46,381 nucleotides of DNA from Lentibacillus salicampi (GCF_004565465.1 NZ_SRHY01000027.1:1-46381); one strand, 5' to 3'. Shown: positions 24,436 through 32,835, numbered from the stretch's first letter. Program-made: numbers and translations. Notes: generated by a model not told the origin, from the letters alone.

Positions 24436-25748
24436 GCTGTATCCCCCTCGATAGTTAATTTGTTATTTTTATACCTGAATCCAATAACCAACTGCATAAT
24501 AAATGCGGCTAAAAAGGAATCAATGCCTGCCGCACTCGTAATCGTAAATAAGCCGAAACCAGTCGGACTTGGCGTCGTCATAAACGCGAGCATGGCCGCG
24601 ACAAACCAGATGATCAGACTGTGAACGCGCATATTCGGGATCCGATGAATATTGGCAAAATGATATTCCCGGTGCCTAAAGATAAAGTCAGCTGTGTAAA
24701 TACCCCCGATCGGCGGAATCAGGACGCTCAAGACGTTTAAAAACGGAATAAAATGATCGTAAATACCTGATATGGCAAAGATGATGCCAATAATACCTGC
24801 AATGATGGTCAAAATATATTTGGGAATCATTTTGAAAATAACTGAAAACCCTAATGCCGACGAATAAATATTCGTATTATTCGTGGTCCATTGGGCAAGA
24901 ATCAGGACGAGCATGCCGCCGGTCCCCCATCCGATGCCGATCATGATGGCAACAACATCCACTTCACTTGTTGCTTTTGCCAGGACTGCTGCAATGATCA
25001 GAACGATACAGTAGCCGATAAAATAGCTGAGAACAGCTGAAACGGCAGCATCTTTGGCGGATTTAGCATATCTGGAAATATCCGGTCCAATAATTGCGCC
25101 AACGGCAAGAGACCCAATAATAGATGAGATTCCCATGCCAATCGTCAGCGGATCTGACGTCAATGCCATCTGATTCAGTTCATCAAACGTAAAATTTTTG
25201 CTCGTAATATAAACCGAGCCAATTAATAAGATGGCAAGCAACGGCACAGCAATCGTACTCAGTTTTTCAATGGCCTGGTAGCCAATACAGGCGGTCAACG
25301 TCATTAAGGCCCCACCAATGATCATGAGAACGCTGGGAGCGATATGGACCCCGAACACATCGTTAATCACTTTATGTAAACTGGATCCGAATAAATCCAG
25401 CTGCACACCGAACCAACCGAATAACGATAGCGCAATAATGACCGATACAGCCATTGATCCGTATCTACCAAGGGCAAAAGACGATACGAGTGCTGTCGAT
25501 AAACCTGTTTTGGCTCCAACAATGCAGCAAAGGGCGCTTAACAGGGATAACAGAAATGTCCCGATAAGTGACGCGATAATAGAATCGGTCAAATTCATGC
25601 CACTGCCCAATGCTCCCCCAAGTGCAGTTGCTGATAACGCAACAATCCCCGCGATCCAGACCAGTGTTTGTTTAAACCAGCCTTGTCTCTTCTCATCCGG
25701 AACCGGGTCCAATTCGTAGTCTTCAATGAACTTTTTGTTATCGTCCAT
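24432..25748 (-). CDS. NCS1-family purine/cytosine/hydantoin permease
   Basis: This membrane protein of about 438 aa has some twelve hydrophobic segments and resembles CodB/NCS1 transporters, including the N-terminal cytoplasmic tail DYELDPVPDEKRQGW and the early GSGMNLTDSIIASLIGT helix. NCS1 members carry nucleobases, allantoin or hydantoins with Na+ or H+. The ATG at 25748 is preferred to a GTG three codons earlier, because AGGGAG lies eight bases before it. It overlaps the end of the TetR gene. The operon suggests uptake of a cyclic ureide or hydantoin. Confidence 0.88.
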   Translation of the reverse strand: MDDNKKFIEDYELDPVPDEKRQGWFKQTLVWIAGIVALSATALGGALGSGMNLTDSIIASLIGTFLLSLLSALCCIVGAKTGLSTALVSSFALGRYGSMAVSVIIALSLFGWFGVQLDLFGSSLHKVINDVFGVHIAPSVLMIIGGALMTLTACIGYQAIEKLSTIAVPLLAILLIGSVYITSKNFTFDELNQMALTSDPLTIGMGISSIIGSLAVGAIIGPDISRYAKSAKDAAVSAVLSYFIGYCIVLIIAAVLAKATSEVDVVAIMIGIGWGTGGMLVLILAQWTTNNTNIYSSALGFSVIFKMIPKYILTIIAGIIGIIFAISGIYDHFIPFLNVLSVLIPPIGGIYTADFIFRHREYHFANIHRIPNMRVHSLIIWFVAAMLAFMTTPSPTGFGLFTITSAAGIDSFLAAFIMQLVIGFRYKNNKLTIEGDTA

Positions 25749-26337
25749 CCTTCTCACTCCCTATCACGTGACTTAAGCATTGATTCATTAAGGTAACGGC
25801 TTGTTTAAGATTTTTGTCAATTGTTTCCCGGTCATAAATAATCACACCCCAAAACAAGCCATTTCCGATAAAGATAAAATAATCGATGATTGCTTCGATT
25901 TCCGATTCATGCAAATCCGGATATCTCTGACGAATGACCTGAGTTAAATGGTCAACAAGCCAGCTATCATATTTTTCCAGATACACACGGACTTCTTGTT
26001 TAATGTCCGGTATTGGTGACGTGACCATCATGATATAGCCTTTCGTTTCTTCTTCATGTTGCGTATGATGAAAGACAATTCTGTTGAATAATTCTGAAAA
26101 TAATGGGCTAATTTGTTCTGATTCATGATTCTCATAGGCCGCTTTCATATTGGCAAAATGGTGTTGCAGAATGACCCGGATTGATTGAATAAAAAGTTCC
26201 TGCTTATTCGCAAAAAAATAATAAATAGACGCTGTTTTAATGCCGACTTTCTCAGCGATTTTCCTCATGGACGTTCCCTGGTAGCCATATTCTGCAAAAT
26301 TTTCGATAGTCGCCTCAATAATCTTATCTCTTGTCAT
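25738..26337 (-). CDS. TetR-family repressor
   Basis: This protein of about 199 aa has the TetR helix-turn-helix (ATIENFAEYGYQGTSMRKIAEKVGIKTASIYYFFANKQELF) in its first 50 residues and an all-helical ligand domain. A GTG start nine bases upstream is rejected because it lies inside the operator; the ATG at 26337 follows AGGTGA. It is the first gene of the hydantoinase operon and overlaps the permease gene, so it controls its own transcription together with uptake and catabolism. The ligand is unknown, perhaps the ring compound. Confidence 0.9.
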   Translation of the reverse strand: MTRDKIIEATIENFAEYGYQGTSMRKIAEKVGIKTASIYYFFANKQELFIQSIRVILQHHFANMKAAYENHESEQISPLFSELFNRIVFHHTQHEEETKGYIMMVTSPIPDIKQEVRVYLEKYDSWLVDHLTQVIRQRYPDLHESEIEAIIDYFIFIGNGLFWGVIIYDRETIDKNLKQAVTLMNQCLSHVIGSEKDGR

Positions 26338-26339
26338 AG

Positions 26340-26399
26340 TTTTCACCTAACTAATGTTTGTTAGGTGAAAATAGTAGCACTATTTCTTCATTCCGTCAA
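26340..26399 (-). promoter_or_regulatory. Promoter and palindromic operator of the TetR-hydantoinase operon
   Basis: The minus strand has -35 TTGACG (plus 26394-26399), a 17-base spacer and -10 TACTAT (26371-26376). A perfect 12-bp inverted repeat TTTTCACCTAAC-8 bases-GTTAGGTGAAAA fills 26340-26371, covering the transcription start. The ribosome binding site AGGTGA of tetR is itself part of the palindrome, so operator and translation signal are merged. Confidence 0.85.
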
Positions 26400-26497
26400 T
26401 ATTTTTAGAAAAATATTTTAACTTAACACGACTAGACGAACAAAGTATTGGACCAAAGTGGCGAATTAAATAAGTCCCTTCATTTTCTTTTCTAGTT

Positions 26498-26513
26498 GTG
26501 ATAAATTTGTCAC
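26498..26513 (+). promoter_or_regulatory. Short palindrome upstream of the Ltp lipoprotein gene
   Basis: GTGATAAATTTGTCAC pairs at seven of eight positions with itself and lies about 20 bases before the AGGGGGG ribosome binding site of the lipoprotein gene. It may be an operator. Spacing does not fit the Fnr or Crp consensus. Confidence 0.35.
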
Positions 26514-26546
26514 GTATATCAAATTGATAAGGGGGGCTTATTTTCC

Positions 26547-27230
26547 ATGAGAAAAGTAATGCTATTATTTATCATTATACTATTAGCAGGATTACTTGCT
26601 GCTTGTGCAGAAGACAATGCAGACGCATCTGGGGATGAAGGTACAGTCGAAGGTACTGAAGAAACATCCGATGAAGGAACAACTGAAGAGGAGGTTAAAG
26701 AAGAACCTGCGGAAGAAGTGGCCGGGGACGAGGTTAAAGAAGAACCTGCAGATGAAGCAAACACAGAAGCCGATGTCCCAACCGAATACATATCTGCATT
26801 AAAGTCAGCAGAAAGCTATTCAGGTACGATGCATATGTCTAAGGCAGGGATTTTTGACCAGTTGACTGCCGAATTTGGTGACCAGTTCCCTGACGATGCA
26901 GCTCAGTATGCAATTGATAATATGGAAGCGGATTGGAACGAAAATGCATTAAAATCAGCAGAAAGTTACAGTAAGACTATGAATATGTCTAAAGCGGGGA
27001 TATACGATCAATTAATATCGGAACAAGGGGAAAAATTCACAGAAGAAGAAGCGCAATACGCTGTGGATAATATAAAAGCAGATTGGAATGCGAACGCACT
27101 AGAATCAGCAAAAAGTTATCAGGAAACAATGGATATGTCGCTTGAAGCCATTAGAGATCAATTAACTTCAGATTATGGTGAAAAATTCACTCAAGAACAA
27201 GCAAATTACGCAGTTGAAAATTTAAACTGA
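26547..27230 (+). CDS. Ltp-family lipoprotein with three repeats
   Basis: This 227-aa protein has a lipoprotein signal (GLLAAC, Cys20), an acidic Glu/Thr-rich linker (about 21-83) and three tandem repeats of the host-cell-surface lipoprotein (Ltp) domain at about 84-133, 134-183 and 184-227, each of the form ALKSAESY...MSKAGI.DQL...F...AQYA.DN. This domain is known from Ltp of Streptococcus thermophilus phage TP-J34, which blocks DNA injection by related phages, and is also common in bacterial chromosomes. The gene stands alone with its own terminator. The linker holds a 20-base direct repeat (26691-26710 and 26730-26749). A superinfection role is possible but not shown. Confidence 0.85.
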   Translation: MRKVMLLFIIILLAGLLAACAEDNADASGDEGTVEGTEETSDEGTTEEEVKEEPAEEVAGDEVKEEPADEANTEADVPTEYISALKSAESYSGTMHMSKAGIFDQLTAEFGDQFPDDAAQYAIDNMEADWNENALKSAESYSKTMNMSKAGIYDQLISEQGEKFTEEEAQYAVDNIKADWNANALESAKSYQETMDMSLEAIRDQLTSDYGEKFTQEQANYAVENLN

Positions 27231-27249
27231 TCATTTAAACAGAACTTAT

Positions 27250-27290
27250 GCAAGCTCGGATATTCATACCTGAGCTTGCTTGTTTATTTT
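27250..27290 (+). terminator. Terminator of the Ltp lipoprotein gene
   Basis: A perfect 8-bp stem GCAAGCTC/GAGCTTGC (27250-27257 and 27272-27279) is followed by TTGTTTATTTT, about 20 bases after the stop codon. Confidence 0.85.
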
Positions 27291-27748
27291 AAGACCTCCG
27301 CCACGATTCCACCAATATTTCCAACCCTCCCCCCTTTCATTACCCACCATTTAAAAAAGGAAGATCATTACTTTAGTAAAGCCGAAACACGTCATATCTG
27401 GACGCCTGTTAATAGTACAGTATGTCCAAGGGGAGCTTAAAAAAATTGAGGGCGAGGCGCATTAAACCGAATAGGTTCATTAATCCTGACTAAACAATTA
27501 TATACGCCTCTCAACCTCCTTCTCATCACCACTTGACTCTACCGCATAATTCAGCACCATCACTCGAGAGAGGACAGCGCCCATCTTAACCATTATTCAT
27601 CATTTATTTGAGGCAGATTCTCATCTTTTAATACTGACCGGGAATAAACTTACGTTAAGATTAGCCTGTCTTGATTCTTATCGTCGTCCAAATAGCCCAG
27701 AAGCGCTGTCGACTAATTTCGGGGCGTTACTGGAATAGACCTGCCCAT
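27291..27748. other. Gene-free stretch between Ltp and the SSS symporter
   Basis: About 460 bases between two convergent genes hold no supported gene or RNA. Minus-strand frames around 27430-27510 are under 30 codons. One begins TTG after an AGGAGG (MRGVYNCLVRIN...), but I recognise no homology, so it is left uncalled. No clear terminator of the symporter operon was found. Confidence 0.45.
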
Positions 27749-29236
27749 CTACATTCCAATAACCTCCCGTGACTCAGTTTCTTCCGCTTCGGTGACGCTC
27801 ATCACGAGGCTTCCGACTACACAGATGCTTAAGTTTAAGAGAAGCCCCCACAGGCCGCTTGCAATATTAAGCAATGACAGGTCCATTATGGTCATGACAG
27901 AGGCGACAATTGTTCCTGCCAGCATTCCTGCAAAAACTGTTTTTGTATTAAGACGGTTCCAATAAAGTCCCAGAATAAATCCTGGCGAAATCTGGATTAG
28001 CAGTTCAAACTTCAGGACAAAAATTTGGTAAAGCGTCCCGGGCGGGAACCATGCGATTAATATCAGAATAGCAACAGCCGCCACACCAACCAATTTACCC
28101 ACGAGAAGCTTCTTCCGATCTGAAGCCTCAGGGTTAATATAATGCCCATATAAATCATTTGAAATAATCGATGAAAATGTTAGTAGTATGGAATCAGCTG
28201 TCGAGACAATGGCTGCAATAACGCCGCCAAACAAGAAGATCATCGCCCAATAAAATAGCGCGTTCTGACTTGCTATACTGCTTGCCATCTTACCGACAAG
28301 CTGTTCAGATTCACCGGTCGACAAGCCGGGGAACGCATTAATGCCGATGATGCCTATTAAAAAAACGATTCCAGCCGTTACAAACGGCATCCATGCCATT
28401 CTGCTGAATGAACGTTTTAATGTTTTTTCGCTCTTTGCTGAAAATATTCGCTGAATTGCATGCGGGTACACGGCAGCTCCGATTCCAATTAAAAGCAGGA
28501 GGCTAAGCCAGTTTCTGACCCCTGGTGCATCAGGTATGCCAAGTTTTTCAGGCGAATAGGCCTGCATATAATCCGTCGATGTCGGCACCCCGCCGAAGTA
28601 AACAATCGATCCGATTAACAGCATAAACACGCCGAACAGTAACGCAAAACCCTGCATCGTATCGGTGTAGGCAACGGACCGCATGCCTCCCAGCCAGCCA
28701 TAAACCAGCATAATAATCACAAAAAAGATAACACCTAACTGATAAGGAATCGTGCCTCCCGTGAGTCCAGAAACACCCTGACCGATGGCAACAAATTGCT
28801 CAAGCAAATAGTTTCCCAGCCCGTAAAGCATAAGCAGTGACGCCAATATTGTCACCGCTTTCGATTTAAATCGTTTCTCCAACCATTGAGCAGGCGTCAC
28901 CAGCTTATATTTTTTGCCGATACTATAAAGCCTCGGCGCGAATAAAAGATAGGCCATAATAATCATGATAAAAAAAGGGACAGACACCAAGTATTCAAAA
29001 CCCTGCCGATATGCAGAAGGTGGATAACCGACAACCGTATTGCCGCTATATTGTGTCGCAAAAAAAGTGAAAAACAACACGGTAACACCAAGGCCACGCC
29101 CGCCAAGATAGTATTCATCAAGACTTTCATGGATATTCCTGTTTCGTAAATACGTGAAAAGCCCAACTCCCAGCATGATTGCCCCATACACAGCAAGAAT
29201 TAATATGCCAGACCAGCCCGAAAATGCTAAATCCAT
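27749..29236 (-). CDS. Sodium:solute symporter (SSS family)
   Basis: This 495-aa membrane protein has about thirteen hydrophobic helices and SSS features: an N-terminal helix followed by DEYYLGGRGLGV, the FFATQYSGNTVVGYPPSAY segment, and GWLGGMRSVAYTDTMQGF, which is the conserved sodium-symporter signature region. It imports an organic solute with Na+. It is the last gene of a CoA-transferase/lyase operon and begins three bases after a small membrane protein, so its substrate is probably the carboxylic acid those enzymes degrade. Confidence 0.9.
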   Translation of the reverse strand: MDLAFSGWSGILILAVYGAIMLGVGLFTYLRNRNIHESLDEYYLGGRGLGVTVLFFTFFATQYSGNTVVGYPPSAYRQGFEYLVSVPFFIMIIMAYLLFAPRLYSIGKKYKLVTPAQWLEKRFKSKAVTILASLLMLYGLGNYLLEQFVAIGQGVSGLTGGTIPYQLGVIFFVIIMLVYGWLGGMRSVAYTDTMQGFALLFGVFMLLIGSIVYFGGVPTSTDYMQAYSPEKLGIPDAPGVRNWLSLLLLIGIGAAVYPHAIQRIFSAKSEKTLKRSFSRMAWMPFVTAGIVFLIGIIGINAFPGLSTGESEQLVGKMASSIASQNALFYWAMIFLFGGVIAAIVSTADSILLTFSSIISNDLYGHYINPEASDRKKLLVGKLVGVAAVAILILIAWFPPGTLYQIFVLKFELLIQISPGFILGLYWNRLNTKTVFAGMLAGTIVASVMTIMDLSLLNIASGLWGLLLNLSICVVGSLVMSVTEAEETESREVIGM

Positions 29237-29239
29237 CTG

Positions 29240-29491
29240 TTATTTCACCCCTTTCTCATCCATCTCTTCTTTTTCTTCTTCAATCATCCAATGATTTTTT
29301 ATCACATACGATAAAAAAGCTGACAGAAGTATTGAAACAACGATGATGCTAATGGCCCACAGAGGCATGCCAAAGATGAACATATCATCAAAACTGCCCG
29401 GGAAATACCATGGCGTTAATAACGCCAGTAAAATAACGAAGACTATCCATAGTTTCGGATTTTTGATCGGTTCTTTTCGAGGTTTGCCCAT
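29240..29491 (-). CDS. Small two-helix membrane protein, symporter partner
   Basis: This 83-aa protein has a basic N-terminus, two hydrophobic helices (about 15-33 and 40-63) and a charged C-terminal tail rich in Glu and Lys. The FGMPLWAISIIVVSILLSAFLSYV helix resembles the DUF3311/YhdT-like small proteins that are encoded directly before SSS symporters. It ends three bases before the symporter gene starts, so the two are translated together and may form a complex. Function is inferred from position only. Confidence 0.75.
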   Translation of the reverse strand: MGKPRKEPIKNPKLWIVFVILLALLTPWYFPGSFDDMFIFGMPLWAISIIVVSILLSAFLSYVIKNHWMIEEEKEEMDEKGVK

Positions 29492-29546
29492 GGTCGTTCC
29501 TCCCTCATGACTTCGAATTTTCAGTTATTTGTTCATAAAAGTCGAT

Positions 29547-30452
29547 TTATACAGCATGCAGATCAGTAATTTTGCCAGCCTTTACAACCTGTCCAGGAAC
29601 GTCATGACCCAACGCCGTTCCCAGCTTTTTCGAGGCCGCTAACAATAGATCAAGGTCCGCGTTCATTTGATAACCCATAAAGACGAGCATATGTACAAGA
29701 TCTTCAGTGCAAATATTTCCCGTTGCACCAGGGGCAAACGGACATCCCCCTAAACCACCCAGGGATGCATCAAACCTTACAGCACCTGCTCGAATCGCCT
29801 CCATCACATTAGCCAATCCCATTCCGCGGGTATTATGAAAATGTAAGGTCAATGGTACATCCGGCCAACGGTCTAATATTTCGGTGGTGAGCCGATTCAC
29901 CTGCTTTGGCGTTGCCATCCCTGTTGTATCAGCAAGTGTTATACCGTCCGCTCCAAGCTCAAGATAGTCTTCAACCAAATTCAGAACACGATCGTCCTCA
30001 ACCTTTCCTTCAAATGGACAGCCAAACGATGTCGCCAGCGATCCATTGATTTTAATGCCTGTCCCACTGAGATGATTCGCGACCTTCTGAAAATCTGCAA
30101 AAGATTCATTGACGGTCCGGCGCACATTTTTTTGATTATGTGTTTCACTGGCCGAGACAACTAAGTTTATTTCATCAGTCCCACAAGCTACAGCTCGTTC
30201 AGCCCCTTTAACATTCGGTACTAATGCAGCGTAAACGGTACCATCTTTGCGATCGATGCCTGTCATGACATCTTCAGCATCGCGTAAATTTGGGACAGCT
30301 TTTGGTGACACAAACGATGTGACTTCAATTTTATCAACGCCGGAATTGGACAAACGATTGATCAAATCAATTTTTTGCTCAGTCGGCATGAATTGATCCT
30401 CAATTTGCAGCCCGTCACGTGCCATGACATCTTGAATATAAATGTGTTTCAT
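29547..30452 (-). CDS. HMG-CoA lyase-like enzyme
   Basis: This 301-aa TIM-barrel lyase of the HMG-CoA lyase family has the catalytic ARDGLQIE (Arg12, Asp13), the metal-binding LHFHNTRGMG, and the mobile-loop cysteine in GGLGGCPFAPGATGN. Family enzymes split 3-hydroxy-3-methylglutaryl-CoA into acetyl-CoA and acetoacetate, and some act on related citramalyl-type thioesters. AAGGAGGAACTG precedes the ATG. It follows a family III CoA-transferase by 12 bases, which would supply the CoA ester. Its usual partners in leucine breakdown (methylcrotonyl-CoA carboxylase) are absent, arguing for a role on an imported acid. Confidence 0.88.
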   Translation of the reverse strand: MKHIYIQDVMARDGLQIEDQFMPTEQKIDLINRLSNSGVDKIEVTSFVSPKAVPNLRDAEDVMTGIDRKDGTVYAALVPNVKGAERAVACGTDEINLVVSASETHNQKNVRRTVNESFADFQKVANHLSGTGIKINGSLATSFGCPFEGKVEDDRVLNLVEDYLELGADGITLADTTGMATPKQVNRLTTEILDRWPDVPLTLHFHNTRGMGLANVMEAIRAGAVRFDASLGGLGGCPFAPGATGNICTEDLVHMLVFMGYQMNADLDLLLAASKKLGTALGHDVPGQVVKAGKITDLHAV

Positions 30453-30464
30453 ATCAGTTCCTCC

Positions 30465-31661
30465 TTAAAGAACGCCTTTATCTTTCAATTCGTGTACTTT
30501 TTCGTCATCATAGTCGAGCAACTCTTTCATCACTTCATCGGTATGCTCCCCTAAATCAGGACCCAGCCAGTTCGTTTTCCCGGGTGTGTCACTCATTTTC
30601 GGAACAACACCCGGCACTTTCAACGCTTCGTCTTCATTTAATTTAAACTCATTGATCATTTCTCTGCTCATATAGTGCGGATCATGCACGATGTCTTCAA
30701 TACTATAGATCGGTCCGGCCGGCACTTTCGCATTATCAAGCACTTCAAGCGCCTTCTGCAGTGATTTGGTTTGTGTCCAGCTTTCGATTACGTTATCGAG
30801 ATAATCAGCGTGCTCAGCCCTGCCACTGTTCGATTGAAATCGCGCAGCATCTCCCAGTTCAGAGTGGCCGATCGCATCCATTAACCTTTTGAAAATCGCA
30901 TCGCCATTTCCACCAATGACGATATATTTTCCATCGCTACACTGGTATGTGTTCGAAGGCGCAATTCCCGGAAGCGATGACCCGGTCCGCTCACGAACAG
31001 CCCCTAGTTTGTCATATTCAGGCAACGCACCTTCCATTAAGCTAAACACGGCTTCATACAACGCAACATCGATGATTTGTCCCTTGCCAGTTCCTCTCAC
31101 ATCACGATGATAAAGCGCCATCAGGGCCCCATTGACGGCATACAGCGCAGCAAGCGAATCACCTAAACTGATGCCCACTCGGGTCGGCGCCCGGTCCGGA
31201 TAACCAGTTATGTGCCGCAATCCTCCAATTGACTCACCTACACTTCCGAAGCCTGGCTTATCCCGATAAGGACCCGTTTGGCCATAGCCGGAAACCCGAA
31301 CCATAACCAACCCTGGGTTAATCGCCGATAAGGTGTCATAGCCAAGGTTCCATTTTTCCAACGTACCCGGCCTGAAATTTTCGATAAGAATATCACATTC
31401 TTTTACAAGCGAATGGATAATCGCCTGACCCTCTTCAGATTTTAAATTGACAGTGACCGACTTTTTATTCCGGGATTGCAGCCTCCACCACAACGAGGTG
31501 CCTTCGTATATATGCCGCCAATCACGTAGCGGATCACCTCTTCCCGGCGTTTCAACTTTGATGACATCAGCACCAAATTCCGCCATCAAGCGCCCGGCAA
31601 ATGGACCGGCAATGAGACTCCCTAATTCGAGAACCTTCACACCTTCCAAGCTTTGCTCCAT
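30465..31661 (-). CDS. CaiB/BaiF family III CoA-transferase
   Basis: This 398-aa protein has family III CoA-transferase features: VLELGSLIAGPFAGRLMAEFGADVIKVE, the following GDPLRDWRH, the central VRVSGYGQTGPYRDKPGFG, and the catalytic aspartate in GISLGDSLAALYA. It would move CoA from a donor such as succinyl-CoA to a free carboxylic acid, here to be cleaved by the adjacent lyase. The human relative SUGCT uses glutarate or 3-hydroxy-3-methylglutarate as acceptor, which fits the pairing. It is the first gene of the operon, divergent from a GntR regulator. Confidence 0.9.
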   Translation of the reverse strand: MEQSLEGVKVLELGSLIAGPFAGRLMAEFGADVIKVETPGRGDPLRDWRHIYEGTSLWWRLQSRNKKSVTVNLKSEEGQAIIHSLVKECDILIENFRPGTLEKWNLGYDTLSAINPGLVMVRVSGYGQTGPYRDKPGFGSVGESIGGLRHITGYPDRAPTRVGISLGDSLAALYAVNGALMALYHRDVRGTGKGQIIDVALYEAVFSLMEGALPEYDKLGAVRERTGSSLPGIAPSNTYQCSDGKYIVIGGNGDAIFKRLMDAIGHSELGDAARFQSNSGRAEHADYLDNVIESWTQTKSLQKALEVLDNAKVPAGPIYSIEDIVHDPHYMSREMINEFKLNEDEALKVPGVVPKMSDTPGKTNWLGPDLGEHTDEVMKELLDYDDEKVHELKDKGVL

Positions 31662-31748
31662 TTGAATTCACTCCTCTTGTTGACTATACTTTTTTGGCTT
31701 CAATTACGAATTAAAGTATTTGAATAAATTTTCATTTTATTTCGTTAT

Positions 31749-31777
31749 ATTATAGCTACCTGTATACAAAAATGCAA
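31749..31777 (-). promoter_or_regulatory. Promoter of the CoA-transferase operon with GntR site
   Basis: The minus strand has -35 TTGCAT (plus 31772-31777), a 17-base spacer and -10 TATAAT (31749-31754). The palindrome TGTATACA (31761-31768) lies in the spacer. It recurs in the divergent promoter, so one regulator probably controls both. Confidence 0.7.
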
Positions 31778-31811
31778 TGAACACGTAAAAAGTCGCCAAA
31801 AATAACTGCTT

Positions 31812-31839
31812 TTGTCCTAGTTTGTATACAATAGATAAT
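31812..31839 (+). promoter_or_regulatory. Promoter of the divergent GntR gene with GntR site
   Basis: The plus strand has -35 TTGTCC (31812-31817), a 16-base spacer and -10 GATAAT (31834-31839). The palindrome TTGTATACAA (31822-31831) sits in the spacer, a mirror of the site in the opposite promoter. FadR-type GntR proteins favour such TnGTATACnA-like words. Confidence 0.7.
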
Positions 31840-31888
31840 TGAATGTTAGAACATTTTTTTATATAATACATGAGAGGTGTTGTTTACA

Positions 31889-32566
31889 ATGGATGCATAT
31901 ACCTATATCAAAAAGCGGATCTTACACGGAGAATTTCCACCTAAAATGCGGTTAACAGAAGAATATTTAGCAAAACAATTGCAAATCAGCCGAACCCCGA
32001 TACGCGAGGCTTTAAAACAACTTGAGACAGAAGGACTTATGTTCCCTATGAAAAGAGGCGTCCGTGTTCGTCATTATACGAAAGAAGATATCCGACAAAT
32101 TTACGATGTACGAACACTGTTGGAGGGGTATGCTGCTTCTCAGGCTGCGCTTTACCGAACGCGTGAAAACCTGGCGGAAATGAAAGAAGCAAATGATCGA
32201 TATGAGCAAACAATCAATCATTATTTTCAAACCGGGGAAACGACAGTGGAATCTATTCTGGAGTTGAACCAAACATTTCACAAAAGTATCGTGAAGGCAT
32301 CGAAAAACCAGCACATTATGGACCTTATCTCAAAGACGGTGGTCTTGCCATTAATCTTTCGCTCCTTCTATTGGTTTAATGAGGAACAAATGAGAGATTC
32401 TCACGAAGCACATCATACGATTCTTCATGCTATAGAGGTACAAGATATTGAACGAGCTCGCGCCGCCATGCACGAGCACATTTACCACGGAAGAGATCAG
32501 GTTCTGCCACACATAGAAACGATTGCAGAAGATTATTCAATCCCTCATCAACATCCATCGAAATAA
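31889..32566 (+). CDS. GntR-family (FadR/FCD) regulator of the CoA-transferase operon
   Basis: This protein of about 225 aa has a GntR winged helix in the first 70 residues (MRLTEEYLAKQLQISRTPIREALKQLETEGL) and a helical FCD ligand domain with the usual histidines (NQTFHKSI, EAHHTIL, MHEHIYHG) that bind a metal and an organic acid. The ATG at 31889 is chosen over a GTG four codons earlier because GAGAGGTG lies at proper distance. It is transcribed away from the CoA-transferase operon and very likely regulates it and itself through the two TGTATACA sites. The effector is probably the transported acid. Confidence 0.9.
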   Translation: MDAYTYIKKRILHGEFPPKMRLTEEYLAKQLQISRTPIREALKQLETEGLMFPMKRGVRVRHYTKEDIRQIYDVRTLLEGYAASQAALYRTRENLAEMKEANDRYEQTINHYFQTGETTVESILELNQTFHKSIVKASKNQHIMDLISKTVVLPLIFRSFYWFNEEQMRDSHEAHHTILHAIEVQDIERARAAMHEHIYHGRDQVLPHIETIAEDYSIPHQHPSK

Positions 32567-32692
32567 GCGGGATGAACGGTAAAGACATAAATCCTATTAG
32601 TGTTCACACCGGCCGTATTCGGGCAAATATCGTTCGACAAACCGCGGAAAATAAAAAGTTCCTTCAGTCTTAGCACATACTCGAGGCACTAA

Positions 32693-32728
32693 AAAAGAGA
32701 AACCCTGGCAGTCCAAAGTTTCTCTTTT
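32693..32728 (+). terminator. Bidirectional terminator between convergent genes
   Basis: A perfect 11-bp stem (AAAAGAGAAAC at 32693-32703, GTTTCTCTTTT at 32718-32728) has A-rich and T-rich flanks that serve both strands. It lies between the GntR gene and the aldolase-like gene. Confidence 0.8.
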
Positions 32729-32807
32729 AACCGGATACGTGATTCAGTAGCTGTTAAATTCTCAGCTGACGTACTCAGATTATGAATGGTGTAATCCAAA
32801 CGGTTTT

Positions 32808-32835
32808 AAAAGCCTCTATTCACTGGGGCTTTTTG
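32808..32835 (-). terminator. Terminator of the acid-sugar operon
   Basis: AAAAGCC (32808-32814) pairs with GGCTTTT (32827-32833) about 10 bases after the last stop codon of the operon. On the minus strand the stem is followed by TTTTAAAACC. Confidence 0.65.

Noticed and set aside
26498..26513. Fnr or Crp site before the lipoprotein gene
   Set aside because: The arms are separated by eight bases rather than six, and one position mismatches; kept only as an unspecified palindrome.
27430..27510. Short minus-strand peptides behind an AGGAGG in the 27.3-27.7 kb gap
   Set aside because: Frames are under 30 codons without recognisable similarity, and no promoter or terminator supports them.
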